The notes under the pieces are model-generated. The model was not told the DNA's origin. It worked only from the letters and a program-made list of their open reading frames with translations, and made no database searches. From NCBI GenBank assembly GCA_964630755.1, contig CAZVYS010000010.1, positions 1 through 31,830 of the forward strand: a stretch of DNA of 31,830 nt, given 5' to 3'. The DNA is from CAZVYS01 sp964630755 (lineage in GTDB: Bacteria > Patescibacteriota > Microgenomatia > UBA1400 > CG1-02-47-37). Of the stretch, positions 1 to 8,332 are shown piece after piece. Position numbers and translations under genes: made by a program. The number at the start of each line of letters is the position of its first letter. Position 1 is the first letter of the stretch.

Positions 1-2
1 AA

Positions 3-2042
3 AAGCTTTATGCCTCAGGCATCATCAAAGGTTCTCGTTGGGTCAAAAGAGAAGGCAAGCCAACTGACGAAGCTATTCTTAGGGCCAGGCTCATCGATCG
101 TTCTATCAGGCCCTTGTTTCCTAAAGGCTACAAAAACGAAGTCCAGGTGGTGGCTATGGTTTTGTCGTATGATCACCAAAACGAACCAGATATGCTGGCT
201 TTATGTGGCGCTTCTGCTGCTTTAAGCTTGTCATCTATTCCTTTCAAAGGTCCAATCGCTGCTGTCAGAGTCGGCCTCGATGACAAAGGCCAAACTATCT
301 TAAACCCTACTATCAAAGATCAAGAAACTAGCGAGTTAGACTTAATAGTTTCTGGCTCCAAAGAGGCTGTGGTCATGGTCGAAGCTGGTGCCAAAGAGAC
401 TACCGAAGCAGACACCTTAAAAGCTCTTGATGCTGGCCACCAAGCCATCAAAAAAATCACCGCCACTATTGACGAGTTGGTTAAAGAAGCTGGGGTAGAA
501 AAAATCGAATTTACCCCTGAAAAATCAGATGAGGCTATCAAAAAACAAGTCTTAGCTAAAATCAAAGTCCAACTAGACGATCTAGTTAAATCTATGCAAA
601 AGGGTGCTTCATATAAAGCTCTTTATGACCTTAAAGACGCTGCCTGCGAGGACTTAGAAGATCTGGATAAAAGTTTAGTCAAAGACATTATTGACGAATA
701 TTTTTCTGAAAAGTTACGAGCTCAACTTTTTGCTAAAAAAGTTCGGCCCGACGGCCGAAAGACCGATCAACTTCGGAAACTTTCTTCAAAAATTACTATC
801 TTACCTCGAACTCACGGCTCTGGCCTATTTAAACGCGGCGCTACCCAAGCTTTAACAGTAGCCACCTTAGGTTCACCAAGTCTATCTCAATTAATCGAAG
901 ATTTAGAAGGTGAAACTTCCAAAAGATATATTCATCACTATAATTTCCCTCCTTACTCAGTTGGCGAAACTGGCCGGGTTGGTTGGCCTTCAAGACGTGA
1001 AATCGGCCATGGCGCTCTAGCTGAACGCGCTTTAGAACCAGTCATTCCCTCAGAAGATGATTTCCCCTATACCATTCGAGTCGTTTCAGAAGTTATGTCC
1101 TCAAATGGCTCAACTTCCATGGCTTCGGTTTGTGGTTCCACTTTATCTTTAATGGATGCTGGTGTGCCTATTAAGGCACCAGTCGCAGGTATTGCCATGG
1201 GTCTAATGACTGATGGTAAACAGCATTTAGTCTTAACCGACATTCAAGGCTTAGAAGACCACATTGGCGACATGGACTTTAAAGTAGCTGGTACCAAAGA
1301 TGGTATTACTGCTTTGCAAATGGACATCAAGGTTTCTGGAATTCCTTTTGAAGTTTTAACTAAAGCGTTAGATCAAGCCAAAACCGCTAGACTAGCCATC
1401 TTAGACAACATGTTAAAAGTTATTGCTAAGCCAAAAGAATCAGTCTCAGAGTTTGCCCCCAAAGTTAAGACTCTAAGCATCCCAGTTGATAAAATCGGCG
1501 AACTAATTGGCCCCGGCGGCAAAAACATCAAAAAGATTATTGCTGAAACTGAATGTGAAGTTGATGTTAATGACGAGGGTCGAGTCACCATCACTGGTGT
1601 TGATGCCACCAAGCTAAACCAAGCTTTTACTTGGGTAGATGGTCTTACTCGCGAAATAAAAGCTGGTGAAGAGTTTGATGGCCAAGTGGTTAGAATCGAG
1701 AACTTTGGCGCTTTTGTTGAACTTTTACCCGGCAGAGACGGCCTTGTTCATGTTTCAAAATTATCTACTCAATTTGTTAAAGATATTAACTCAGTCGTTA
1801 AGTTGGGTGACACTCTTCATGTTAGAGTCAATGAAATTGATGATCAAGGTAGGGTTAGTTTAACTACTCTTACCCCAGAACAAGAAGAGCAAGCCAGAGA
1901 GCAACGCCAGAATCGACCTAATGATCAGTTTACCCGGCGAATGCCGGGTCGTTCTGGTCCTCGTCGTCAATCCGGTCCACCCCGCCGACGTTTCGAAGAT
2001 CGCCGTGGCGGAAACTCTAGGCCTCCCCGAAGAAGCTATTAG
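3..2042 (+). CDS. pnp: Polyribonucleotide nucleotidyltransferase (PNPase), 5' end missing
   Basis: Phosphorolytic 3'-5' exoribonuclease of RNA turnover. The frame is open from the window edge, so the start lies upstream; the first visible residues (ASGIIKGSRWVKREGK, then RLIDRSIRPLFP) already match the first RNase PH domain, and 679 residues are visible. Order: end of RNase PH domain 1, helical linker (about nt 390-720), RNase PH domain 2 (about 730-1410, with SNGSTSMASVCGSTL and the acidic GTKDGITALQMDIK motif), KH domain (1478-1600, GELIGPGGKNIKKI) and S1 domain (1666-1870). The Arg/Pro/Gly-rich tail is probably disordered and contains a palindrome at 1932-1949. The gene ends in TAG at 2040. 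An RNase J-like gene lies one gene downstream, so two RNA-decay enzymes are clustered. Family identity is certain. Confidence 0.97.
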   Translation, partial: KLYASGIIKGSRWVKREGKPTDEAILRARLIDRSIRPLFPKGYKNEVQVVAMVLSYDHQNEPDMLALCGASAALSLSSIPFKGPIAAVRVGLDDKGQTILNPTIKDQETSELDLIVSGSKEAVVMVEAGAKETTEADTLKALDAGHQAIKKITATIDELVKEAGVEKIEFTPEKSDEAIKKQVLAKIKVQLDDLVKSMQKGASYKALYDLKDAACEDLEDLDKSLVKDIIDEYFSEKLRAQLFAKKVRPDGRKTDQLRKLSSKITILPRTHGSGLFKRGATQALTVATLGSPSLSQLIEDLEGETSKRYIHHYNFPPYSVGETGRVGWPSRREIGHGALAERALEPVIPSEDDFPYTIRVVSEVMSSNGSTSMASVCGSTLSLMDAGVPIKAPVAGIAMGLMTDGKQHLVLTDIQGLEDHIGDMDFKVAGTKDGITALQMDIKVSGIPFEVLTKALDQAKTARLAILDNMLKVIAKPKESVSEFAPKVKTLSIPVDKIGELIGPGGKNIKKIIAETECEVDVNDEGRVTITGVDATKLNQAFTWVDGLTREIKAGEEFDGQVVRIENFGAFVELLPGRDGLVHVSKLSTQFVKDINSVVKLGDTLHVRVNEIDDQGRVSLTTLTPEQEEQAREQRQNRPNDQFTRRMPGRSGPRRQSGPPRRRFEDRRGGNSRPPRRSY
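1932..1949 (+). repeat. In-frame GGCGAATGCC-core hairpin in the PNPase tail
   Basis: Perfect palindrome with 7-bp arms ACCCGGC/GCCGGGT around GAAT. It shares the core GGCGAATGCC with hairpins at 17106-17127 and 17150-17167, while its outer arm bases differ. It is read as TRRMPG in the disordered tail. Confidence 0.6.
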
Positions 2043-2074
2043 GGTTCCGTAACCTAAAAACTTTAGTGATAATA

Positions 2075-2080
2075 TATAAT
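2075..2080 (+). promoter_or_regulatory. -10 box TATAAT, possible leaderless start
   Basis: A perfect TATAAT ends six bases before the ATG at 2087, which would place transcription initiation on or next to the A of the start codon. No convincing -35 is seen, and there is no Shine-Dalgarno. The same spacing occurs before surE and alaS. Confidence 0.5.
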
Positions 2081-2086
2081 TGAAAT

Positions 2087-3133
2087 ATGAGTACATCTGC
2101 CCTCAAACAACAAACCAAGAAATTAGCCGATAAACTAACTAAAACTAAGTTGCCTCCGGAATTAAAACTAAAAGCCGAGGAAATGATCGAGCGCCTCAAG
2201 CTCATGACAGAGCTTGGTTCCTACTCCAATGAATATGAACGCGTTTCTCAGTATATTACTTGGATAACCAGCTTGCCTTGGAACAAAGAAAGCCAAGACT
2301 ACCTAGACCTTAAATCAGCCAAAGACATTCTCGATAAACATCACTACGGCATGAAGCCAGTTAAAGACAAGGTCTTAGAATATCTATCTGTTCTCAAACT
2401 AACCCAAGGCAAAAGGGAGGTCTCACGCGCTCCAATTCTTTGTCTAGTTGGTTTAGTTGGAACTGGTAAAACCACCTTTGGACCATCTTTATCTGAGGCC
2501 ATGAAAAGGCAATATGTCAGGATTCCTTTTGGAGGACTTGGTTCAGCTCGCGATCTTCGCGGCATGTCCCGTTTGCATCCCGATGCCGAGCCTGGCTTAA
2601 TTATCAAGGCCCTTAGGCAAGCTGGCACCAACAACCCCATCTTTTTACTAGACGAAATCGACCGGGTCACTGCCGCTGCCAGAGCGGACATCATGGGTGT
2701 TTTGGTTGAGCTATTAGATCCAGAACAAAACTTTAGATTTACTGATCATTATCTAGACTATCCAGTTAATCTTCAAAACGTTTTATTTATCGCCACTGCC
2801 AATAACACCCGTAATATCGCTACTGCCGTGCTTGATCGTTTAGAAGTGATTCAAATGCCGTCATACACTGACGAAGAAAAAATTACTATTGGCAAAGACT
2901 ATATCTTGCCCCACACCTTAACCGAGTCTGGTTTGTCAAAAGACAACCTAACTATTGACGACGCCGTCTGGGTAAAAATTGTCAGGCCACTAGGCTTTGA
3001 TGCTGGCATTCGTACTCTAGAACGAACCATCAAAGGCATCTGTCATAAAATATCAAGGATTATAGTTGAAGGCAAAAACCAACACTTTCACTTAACATTA
3101 GAAAATATAAAGTCTTATCTCCCCGACTACTAG
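2087..3133 (+). CDS. Lon-like AAA+ ATPase lacking the protease domain
   Basis: A 348-residue protein that aligns by eye with the central part of Lon. It has the last helices before the ATPase (ITWITSLPWNKES, LDLKSAKDILDKHHYG), Walker A GLVGTGKTT (122-130), Walker B PIFLLDEID (184-192), sensor 1 (LFIATANNTRNI) and sensor 2 (GFDAGIRTLERTI). It stops right after the AAA+ lid. Full Lon is about 800 residues with an N-terminal substrate domain and a C-terminal Ser-Lys protease; both are absent here, and the next 66 bases hold only palindromes. The ATPase motifs look intact, so it may be an unfoldase or chaperone-like module rather than a broken gene, though a truncated Lon is possible. The TAG stop lies inside a palindrome (3122-3138). 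Confidence 0.88.
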   Translation: MSTSALKQQTKKLADKLTKTKLPPELKLKAEEMIERLKLMTELGSYSNEYERVSQYITWITSLPWNKESQDYLDLKSAKDILDKHHYGMKPVKDKVLEYLSVLKLTQGKREVSRAPILCLVGLVGTGKTTFGPSLSEAMKRQYVRIPFGGLGSARDLRGMSRLHPDAEPGLIIKALRQAGTNNPIFLLDEIDRVTAAARADIMGVLVELLDPEQNFRFTDHYLDYPVNLQNVLFIATANNTRNIATAVLDRLEVIQMPSYTDEEKITIGKDYILPHTLTESGLSKDNLTIDDAVWVKIVRPLGFDAGIRTLERTIKGICHKISRIIVEGKNQHFHLTLENIKSYLPDY

Positions 3134-3138
3134 TCGGG
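3122..3138 (+). repeat. Palindrome containing the stop of the Lon-like gene
   Basis: Arms CCCGACT/AGTCGGG with loop ACT. The TAG stop (3131-3133) straddles the loop and the right arm. The arms resemble the inner stem (TCCCGAC/GTCGGGA) of the linker element at 16974-16990. Confidence 0.55.
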
Positions 3139-3139
3139 C

Positions 3140-3177
3140 AGGTCCGTTCTTGTAGCTTTAGCTACGAGGCCGGACCT
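3140..3177 (+). repeat. Tandem-hairpin element A, copy 1 (first hairpin only)
   Basis: Long imperfect hairpin. Outer stem is AGGTCCG/CGGACCT, then a TT/GC internal loop, inner stem CTTGTAGC/GCTACGAG with one G.T pair, and loop TTTA. Copies lie at 4545 and 11115. No T-tract follows, so it is not an ordinary intrinsic terminator. The companion second hairpin is absent in this copy. Confidence 0.75.
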
Positions 3178-3199
3178 TACTTAACAGAAAGAAAAAAAT

Positions 3200-4537
3200 A
3201 TGACTAACAAACTTAGAATAGTTCCGCTCGGCGGAGGACCAGGCATGGTCACTAACAATATGTATCTATATGAAATAGGAAGTGAGGCTTTGATCGTTGA
3301 TTGCGGCATTGGCTTTCCCGAAGACAAAGACACCAATGATATCTTAATTCCAGATATTAGCTATTTATTACGCAAGCCCGGCTTGAAAATTCATGGCTTA
3401 GTTCTAACTCACGGCCACGACGACCATCACGCCGCCTTACCCCACATCTTACCCAAGCTTGGTCAAATGCCAGTTTACGGTTCTCGCCTCACCGCTGGTT
3501 TTGCGGGAGATAAGCTCAAAGAATACAAAATCAACCAAAAAATTAATGTTTTTAAAGAAACCGATCAACTTAAACTAGGCCCTTTTACTATCGATCCCAT
3601 TCACCTTACTCACTCGGTTCCTGACACCTTTCACTTTTTAATTAACACCCCGATCGGTTCAGTCTATCATGGCTCAGACTTTAAGTTTGATCTAACACCC
3701 TTAGACAAACGACCACCAAACTTTAAAAAAATTGTCAAGCTTAGTGAAAAAGGCGTTCTTTGTTTACTATCAGATTGTCTTCGGTCAGAACGAGATGGTT
3801 TTTCCCCGTCAGAAATTACTATTACAGAACCACTGCACCGGGAAATTTCCCAGTGTCAGGGGAGAGTTATCTTTACCACCATGTCATCCCAAATCCATCG
3901 GATTCAACAAGCCGTTGATGTGGCCACTGCTTATGGTCGAAAAATCGCTTTTATCGGCCGGTCAATGGAAGGCAACACCCGTATCGCCATGCGTTTAGGA
4001 ATCTTAAAACTGGAACCTAAAAGTATCTTAAAACCCAATCAAATCAAAAGAACTCCAGATAACAAGCTTTGTTTGCTAGTGGCTGGCTCTCAGGGTCAAG
4101 AGTCCTCATCTTTAACTCGTTACTCCACTAACACTCACAGACTTTTAAAAGTTAAACCCAACGACACTGTTATCTACTCGGCCGACATCATTCCCGGCAA
4201 CGAACAAATGGTCTACAACGTTATTGATCAACTAAATCAAGTTGGTGCTACTGTCGTTTACGAAGATACTGTCAACGATCTTCATGTATCTGGTCATGCT
4301 TCTTCAAAAGAGCTTCAGCTTTTAATGCAACTAGTTAATCCTCAATACTTGTATCCCATTGGCGGATCATTTAGGCACATGAAAGCCTACAAAAACCTAA
4401 GTCTAAAAGCAGGCTTCAGGCCTAATCAACTAATCATGCCAAGAGGCAGTCAAGTGGTCGAGTTTGAATCAAATGGCCGTTTCCGTTTAGCTGAAAAACT
4501 AAACCTTAAACAAATTAGGTTCAACCAAAACCGCTAG
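3200..4537 (+). CDS. RNase J-like beta-CASP ribonuclease
   Basis: Metallo-beta-lactamase/beta-CASP nuclease, expected to act in mRNA decay and 5'-end processing in the cytoplasm. Metal-site residues visible are H71, H73, D75 and H76 (THGHDDHHAA), H138 (LTHSVPD) and D160 (HGSDF). The beta-CASP part includes SGHASSKE (363-370). At 445 residues it is about 100 shorter than typical RNase J and lacks the C-terminal oligomerisation domain. One oddity: the usual PxHGE motif, whose His is a metal ligand, reads PIGGS at 386-390, so that His is a Gly. The N-terminal GGLGEIGKNM-type motif is also altered (GGGPGMVTNNM). A diverged RNase J paralogue is therefore likely. Hairpin elements of family A lie on both sides of the gene. 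Confidence 0.88.
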   Translation: MTNKLRIVPLGGGPGMVTNNMYLYEIGSEALIVDCGIGFPEDKDTNDILIPDISYLLRKPGLKIHGLVLTHGHDDHHAALPHILPKLGQMPVYGSRLTAGFAGDKLKEYKINQKINVFKETDQLKLGPFTIDPIHLTHSVPDTFHFLINTPIGSVYHGSDFKFDLTPLDKRPPNFKKIVKLSEKGVLCLLSDCLRSERDGFSPSEITITEPLHREISQCQGRVIFTTMSSQIHRIQQAVDVATAYGRKIAFIGRSMEGNTRIAMRLGILKLEPKSILKPNQIKRTPDNKLCLLVAGSQGQESSSLTRYSTNTHRLLKVKPNDTVIYSADIIPGNEQMVYNVIDQLNQVGATVVYEDTVNDLHVSGHASSKELQLLMQLVNPQYLYPIGGSFRHMKAYKNLSLKAGFRPNQLIMPRGSQVVEFESNGRFRLAEKLNLKQIRFNQNR

Positions 4538-4544
4538 GTTTTCA

Positions 4545-4613
4545 AGGTCCGTTCTTGTAGCTTTAGCTACGAGGCCGGACCTTAAAGGACTCAAGTGACG
4601 TTAGTCACCTGAG
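4545..4613 (+). repeat. Tandem-hairpin element A, copy 2 (both hairpins)
   Basis: First hairpin 4545-4582 is almost identical to copy 1. Second hairpin 4590-4613 has CTCA/TGAG, an A.C mismatch, GTGAC/GTCAC and loop GTTA. The second hairpin ends in GAGGA, which resembles a Shine-Dalgarno and is partly paired in the stem. It lies about 20 bases before the ftsK ATG. Confidence 0.75.
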
Positions 4614-4618
4614 GATGA

Positions 4619-4624
4619 TATAGT
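4619..4624 (+). promoter_or_regulatory. Possible -10 box of ftsK
   Basis: TATAGT, one mismatch from TATAAT, eight bases before the ATG at 4633. Transcription would start within a few bases of the start codon. No clear -35 is seen, because the position is occupied by hairpin element A. Confidence 0.35.
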
Positions 4625-4632
4625 AAAGTTAT

Positions 4633-6792
4633 ATGGCTAAGAGAAAAAAAAGATCAACCAAAGGCAAAAGAAAGCAACCATTTAAACTTAAACTTCCCAG
4701 AGAGACTCTATATACTCTTTCTTCAACTGGGCTGATTTTAATCGGTGGCTTAATCATGGTTTCTTTATCTCGGCAAAGCCAGTTTTTAGAGCTAATTTAC
4801 AACTTTTTTAACTCTTTGTTTGGTTGGGGCATCTTACTCTTACCTTTTTTATTTTTATCCTCAGGCTTGATGCTTACTCGTTTAAAATGGCGCATCACAA
4901 AACCTAATGTTTTCGTTGGTTCAGCCATCTTGCTTATTAGCGCTGTTTCACTAACTCGAGCTGGAACCATTGGTCAAGAAATTTATAAAAGCTTAGTCTC
5001 TTTAATCTATCGCTCTGGAGCTTTTCTAGTTCTTTTTGCTGGAATTTTCGTTGGCATTGTGGTTATTTTCGAAACAAGCCTAGAAGACCTTTTACTTACC
5101 TCTCAAGCGATTTATCAAAAGATAAAACAATTTATTAACTCTTCACGCGCCAATAAAAAACCGCTTTTTAAGCCAGATAAACCCGGCTTTACTGTTAAAG
5201 GCCTAGACTCTGATAGGCCTCGACCCCAACCTCAACCCCAGCCAAAAACTGACACCGATTCTCGTCAGGAAAAGCCTAAATCCAAATCAACTTCAGTAGT
5301 CAAAGCTCCCATTAAACCTACTACTGCTCCAGTTTCAAATCAACCCGGTGGCCAGCAAAAAATCTGGCATTATCCACCCTTATCTCTTCTGTCTGACGAG
5401 CAAAGTGGCAAAGCCGATCGGGGAGATGTCAAACAAAACGCTCAAATTATCGAAACTACCCTAGAAAGTTTTGGCATCAAAGCCAAAGTCAAAGAAGTTA
5501 ACAACGGCCCAGCCGTAACTCAATATGCCATCGAGATTTCCCAAGGCACTAAGCTTTCAAAAATTACCTCTCTTCAAAACGACCTAGCCTTAGCCCTAGC
5601 TGCCCCTCAAGGACAAATTCGTATTGAAGCCCCTATTCCTGGGCGCAGTTTAGTTGGCTTAGAGTTACCTAACCGTTCTTTAGAAATAGTTCCTTTAAGA
5701 GAAATGTTAACCGACAAAACTCTCAAAAATGCTCCTTCTAAACTAACTTTTTCCTTAGGCCTAAACGTTTCCGGAGCTCCAGTTTTGGCTGACATTGATA
5801 AAATGCCCCACGTTTTAATTGCCGGTGCCACGGGTTCCGGTAAATCTGTTTGTATCAACTCGATTATCTCAACTATTCTTTTTAGAGCTAGTCCTCAAGA
5901 AGTCAAATTCATCCTAGTCGATCCTAAACGAGTCGAACTAACTGTTTACAACGACATTCCTCACCTACTCACTCCAGTTATTGTTGAGCCTGAAAAAGTT
6001 GTTTCTGCTCTCAAATGGGCTATCTCCGAAATGGAGCGCCGTTACAAACTTTTTGCCGAAGTCGGGGCCCGAAATATCGCCGGCTATAATGAATTATCAG
6101 GTTTTCAAGCCATTCCTTATTTAGTTATTGTTATCGACGAGCTGGCTGACATTATTTTATTTGCGCCTAGTGAAGTTGAAGACTCGATCACCAGGTTAGC
6201 TCAAATGGCTCGAGCTACCGGCATTCATTTAGTTCTTGCCACTCAACGCCCATCAGTTGACGTCTTAACCGGTTTAATTAAAGCCAACATCAATTGCCGG
6301 ATTGCTTTTAATGTTAACTCTATGGTCGACTCGCGAGTCATCATCGACTCGCCTGGGGCTGAAAAACTATTAGGCAGAGGAGACATGTTATACATTCCAC
6401 CAACTCAAGCTAAACCTTCTCGTATCCAAGGCACTTTTCTTTCAGACAAAGACACCAAACAATTAATTGATTTTCTAAAAAAAGCTGACGTTAAGGTCGA
6501 GTACACAGAAGAAGTTACTCAAAAATATAAAGCTCAGGCCGCTGGTCCTGGTCAACCTGGAGAAGAACTAGACGAAAAATTCGACGAAGCCGTTCGGATT
6601 GTTATTCAATATGATCGAGCTTCAGCCTCACTATTACAACGCCGTCTTTCCATTGGTTATGCTCGGGCCGCTCGTGTCCTAGATCAACTTGAGCGCTCCG
6701 GCGTCGTTGGCCCTGGTGAAGGCGCCAAGCCCCGAGATATTTTAATTTCTAATGCCGAGACCTTTATTGCTGAGCGTCACCAAACAGAATAG
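4633..6792 (+). CDS. ftsK: DNA translocase FtsK
   Basis: Septum-located DNA pump that clears chromosomes at division; 719 residues. The N-terminal 160 residues contain about four membrane helices. A Pro/Gln/Lys-rich linker follows (about 190-245), then the alpha/beta RecA-like motor with Walker A GATGSGKSV (398-406), Walker B VIVIDELADI and the LATQRPSVDVLTG motif. The C-terminal gamma winged-helix domain (YDRASASLLQRRLSIGYARA...LERSGVVGPGEGAKPRDIL) reads orientation sequences in the DNA. All domains are present at near-normal length, so it should be functional. The start is the first ATG with the membrane segment immediately after a very basic N terminus. It is followed by the RodZ-like gene after 16 bases, probably co-transcribed. 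Confidence 0.97.
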   Translation: MAKRKKRSTKGKRKQPFKLKLPRETLYTLSSTGLILIGGLIMVSLSRQSQFLELIYNFFNSLFGWGILLLPFLFLSSGLMLTRLKWRITKPNVFVGSAILLISAVSLTRAGTIGQEIYKSLVSLIYRSGAFLVLFAGIFVGIVVIFETSLEDLLLTSQAIYQKIKQFINSSRANKKPLFKPDKPGFTVKGLDSDRPRPQPQPQPKTDTDSRQEKPKSKSTSVVKAPIKPTTAPVSNQPGGQQKIWHYPPLSLLSDEQSGKADRGDVKQNAQIIETTLESFGIKAKVKEVNNGPAVTQYAIEISQGTKLSKITSLQNDLALALAAPQGQIRIEAPIPGRSLVGLELPNRSLEIVPLREMLTDKTLKNAPSKLTFSLGLNVSGAPVLADIDKMPHVLIAGATGSGKSVCINSIISTILFRASPQEVKFILVDPKRVELTVYNDIPHLLTPVIVEPEKVVSALKWAISEMERRYKLFAEVGARNIAGYNELSGFQAIPYLVIVIDELADIILFAPSEVEDSITRLAQMARATGIHLVLATQRPSVDVLTGLIKANINCRIAFNVNSMVDSRVIIDSPGAEKLLGRGDMLYIPPTQAKPSRIQGTFLSDKDTKQLIDFLKKADVKVEYTEEVTQKYKAQAAGPGQPGEELDEKFDEAVRIVIQYDRASASLLQRRLSIGYARAARVLDQLERSGVVGPGEGAKPRDILISNAETFIAERHQTE

Positions 6793-6808
6793 CTAACAGT
6801 TTTTCTAT

Positions 6809-7441
6809 ATGCAAACCGCCGGAGATCTTCTTAAAACCGCCCGCCTTAAAAAAAAACTCACCTTTACTCAGATATCAAAACTAACCAAGATTCCTAAAAA
6901 AGCTCTAGAAGCTCTAGAAAAAAACCAATTTGATAAATTACCTCCTCGAACTTATATTATTGGTTTTATCAAAAACTACGCTAAAGTACTGAACTTAGAT
7001 GATCAAAAAACTATCGCTGTTTTCCGTCGTGACTATAATCGTCAGAAAAAAAAGAAACTTGTGCCTCAAGGTTTTACAAAACCTTTAAGCCCTTCTTGGC
7101 AGCCAAATTCAAAAACTCGCACTTTTCTTTCATTAGCATTTGTAGTTTTATTTCTGACACTTTACTTAGGCATTAGCTTTTTTAAGCTAACTAAACCTCC
7201 GAAGCTAGTCATCTATGAGCCAGAAAACACTAACTCTCTTACTAGTCCAGTTCTTATTAAAGGCCAAACAAATCGCGATGCCACCCTTACTTTAAATGGT
7301 AAAACTATTAATCTTGAACCAGACGGTCGCTTCACCACTATTTACAATGGCGATCCTGGTGCTCATAAACTCAAGTTTATCTCAACCTCCAGGCGCCAAA
7401 ACTCAACTCAAATTACTCATCATATCATCCTCACCGAATGA
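6809..7441 (+). CDS. RodZ-like HTH membrane protein
   Basis: A 210-residue protein. The N-terminal Cro/C1-type helix-turn-helix (residues 1-65, LTFTQISKLTKIPKKALEAL, then LPPRTYIIGFIKNYAKVL) is characteristic of RodZ and its HTH_25 relatives. A basic stretch, one membrane helix (about 103-123) and an extracytoplasmic beta-rich domain of Ig-like or glucodextranase-like type (about 130-205) follow. RodZ links MreB to the cell-wall machinery; a similar cell-shape or division role next to ftsK is inferred. The TGA stop (7439-7441) begins a half-palindrome TGACAGGG, so the 3' end seems to be set by the repeat insertion. Confidence 0.85.
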   Translation: MQTAGDLLKTARLKKKLTFTQISKLTKIPKKALEALEKNQFDKLPPRTYIIGFIKNYAKVLNLDDQKTIAVFRRDYNRQKKKKLVPQGFTKPLSPSWQPNSKTRTFLSLAFVVLFLTLYLGISFFKLTKPPKLVIYEPENTNSLTSPVLIKGQTNRDATLTLNGKTINLEPDGRFTTIYNGDPGAHKLKFISTSRRQNSTQITHHIILTE

Positions 7442-7474
7442 CAGGGCCGCGAATGACAGGGTCAGACCCTGTCA
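7439..7474 (+). repeat. REP family 1: half-site plus full palindrome
   Basis: Half-site TGACAGGG at 7439-7446, and the full 21-bp palindrome at 7454-7474 (TGACAGGGT, C, then ACCCTGTCA-type arms around a 3-base centre). The words GAATGACAGGG are duplicated 15 bases apart, and an outer CCGC/GCGG pairing encloses the full copy. It supplies the stop of the RodZ-like gene and lies just upstream of the surE -10 box. Confidence 0.85.
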
Positions 7475-7489
7475 GCTGCGGAAATAGGA

Positions 7490-7495
7490 TATAAT
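7490..7495 (+). promoter_or_regulatory. -10 box TATAAT of surE, possible leaderless start
   Basis: A perfect TATAAT separated from the surE ATG (7502) by exactly six bases, the same spacing as before the Lon-like gene. The -35 position falls in the REP palindrome and does not resemble TTGACA. Confidence 0.5.
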
Positions 7496-7501
7496 CATTC
7501 C

Positions 7502-8302
7502 ATGAAAATAAAAAGAATTCTTCTAACTGGCGATGACGGCTACAACTCTATCGGGACCCGTGTCTTGATAAAACTTCTAAAAGATAAATACGAACTGCAA
7601 ATTGCTGGCACCAAGGTTCAGCAAAGTGGAGTTGGCGGCATGCTCAGCATTATTCACGGGGGCAAGTGGGGTCAAACTACGGTTGATGGCATTCCTGCTT
7701 TATGGGTCAATGGCACTCCAGGTGACGCTGTTGAATGCGCTTATAGCCTGTTTGACTATAATTTTGATCTAGTTATTTCTGGTATCAACTTGGGTGCTAA
7801 TCTTGCGGGCGCTATTGCTTCTGGCACTCTAAATGCCGCTCGTCGAGCCGTTAAACTACCTTTAGCTCCATATGCTTTGGCTTTTTCTTGGGATGCCCCT
7901 GGTGAAGCCTGGTTTAAAGACTATTCTGGCAACGAAGATATATCAAGTTACTTAAAACATCCTGGCAAAACTGCCGTCAAAGTAATTAATCACTGCCTTG
8001 AAAATGATTTCTACAACTGTCCCTTGCTAAATATTAATCTGCCTCAAAAAACCACCAATAAAATGAAGATTACCAAGTTTCTTTTTCGCCTAGAAGAACT
8101 ATATGAGACACCAGTTTTACTAGATAAAACCACTCATCAATATTCTTACCCTAAAAGACATTCTTCAAAAGTCGACAAAAATCGCCTTCACAATGACGTT
8201 TTTGCTATTAACTCAGGCTTCATCTCGCTTACTCCTTGCCACCCGGACAATCTTCATTTTACCGCCTTTAATAAACTTAAGGACCAGTCTATTTCTCTTT
8301 GA
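7502..8302 (+). CDS. surE: SurE-like 5'/3'-nucleotidase
   Basis: Metal-dependent nucleotide phosphatase family; 266 residues, close to the usual size. Recognised from the N-terminal ILLTGDDGYNSIG (normally TNDDG; the Asn is Gly here but both Asp are kept), the central WVNGTPGDAVECA, and SGINLGANLAGAIASGTLNAARRA, which matches the SGINxGxN motif and the following loop. The C-terminal part is diverged. The start is the ATG directly after the TATAAT box. The TGA stop (8300-8302) is the first three bases of a REP family 1 palindrome, so the repeat ends the gene. The altered first motif makes the exact substrate uncertain. Confidence 0.9.
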   Translation: MKIKRILLTGDDGYNSIGTRVLIKLLKDKYELQIAGTKVQQSGVGGMLSIIHGGKWGQTTVDGIPALWVNGTPGDAVECAYSLFDYNFDLVISGINLGANLAGAIASGTLNAARRAVKLPLAPYALAFSWDAPGEAWFKDYSGNEDISSYLKHPGKTAVKVINHCLENDFYNCPLLNINLPQKTTNKMKITKFLFRLEELYETPVLLDKTTHQYSYPKRHSSKVDKNRLHNDVFAINSGFISLTPCHPDNLHFTAFNKLKDQSISL

Positions 8303-8332
8303 CAGGGTCTGACCCTGTCAGTCATCCTGTCA
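8300..8332 (+). repeat. REP family 1 copy with trailing half-site
   Basis: Full 21-bp palindrome at 8300-8320 with centre TCT, plus an inverted half-site CCTGTCA at 8326-8332. It gives surE its TGA stop on the plus strand and RAYT1 its TGA stop on the minus strand (complement of 8330-8332). Confidence 0.85.

Noticed and set aside
10..225. Short frame at the left edge
   Set aside because: It overlaps pnp in another frame; the pnp frame is open to the window edge and matches PNPase.
3140..3177. Hairpin element A as an ordinary intrinsic terminator
   Set aside because: None of the three copies is followed by a T-tract, and copies show sequence conservation of flanks beyond what a terminator needs.
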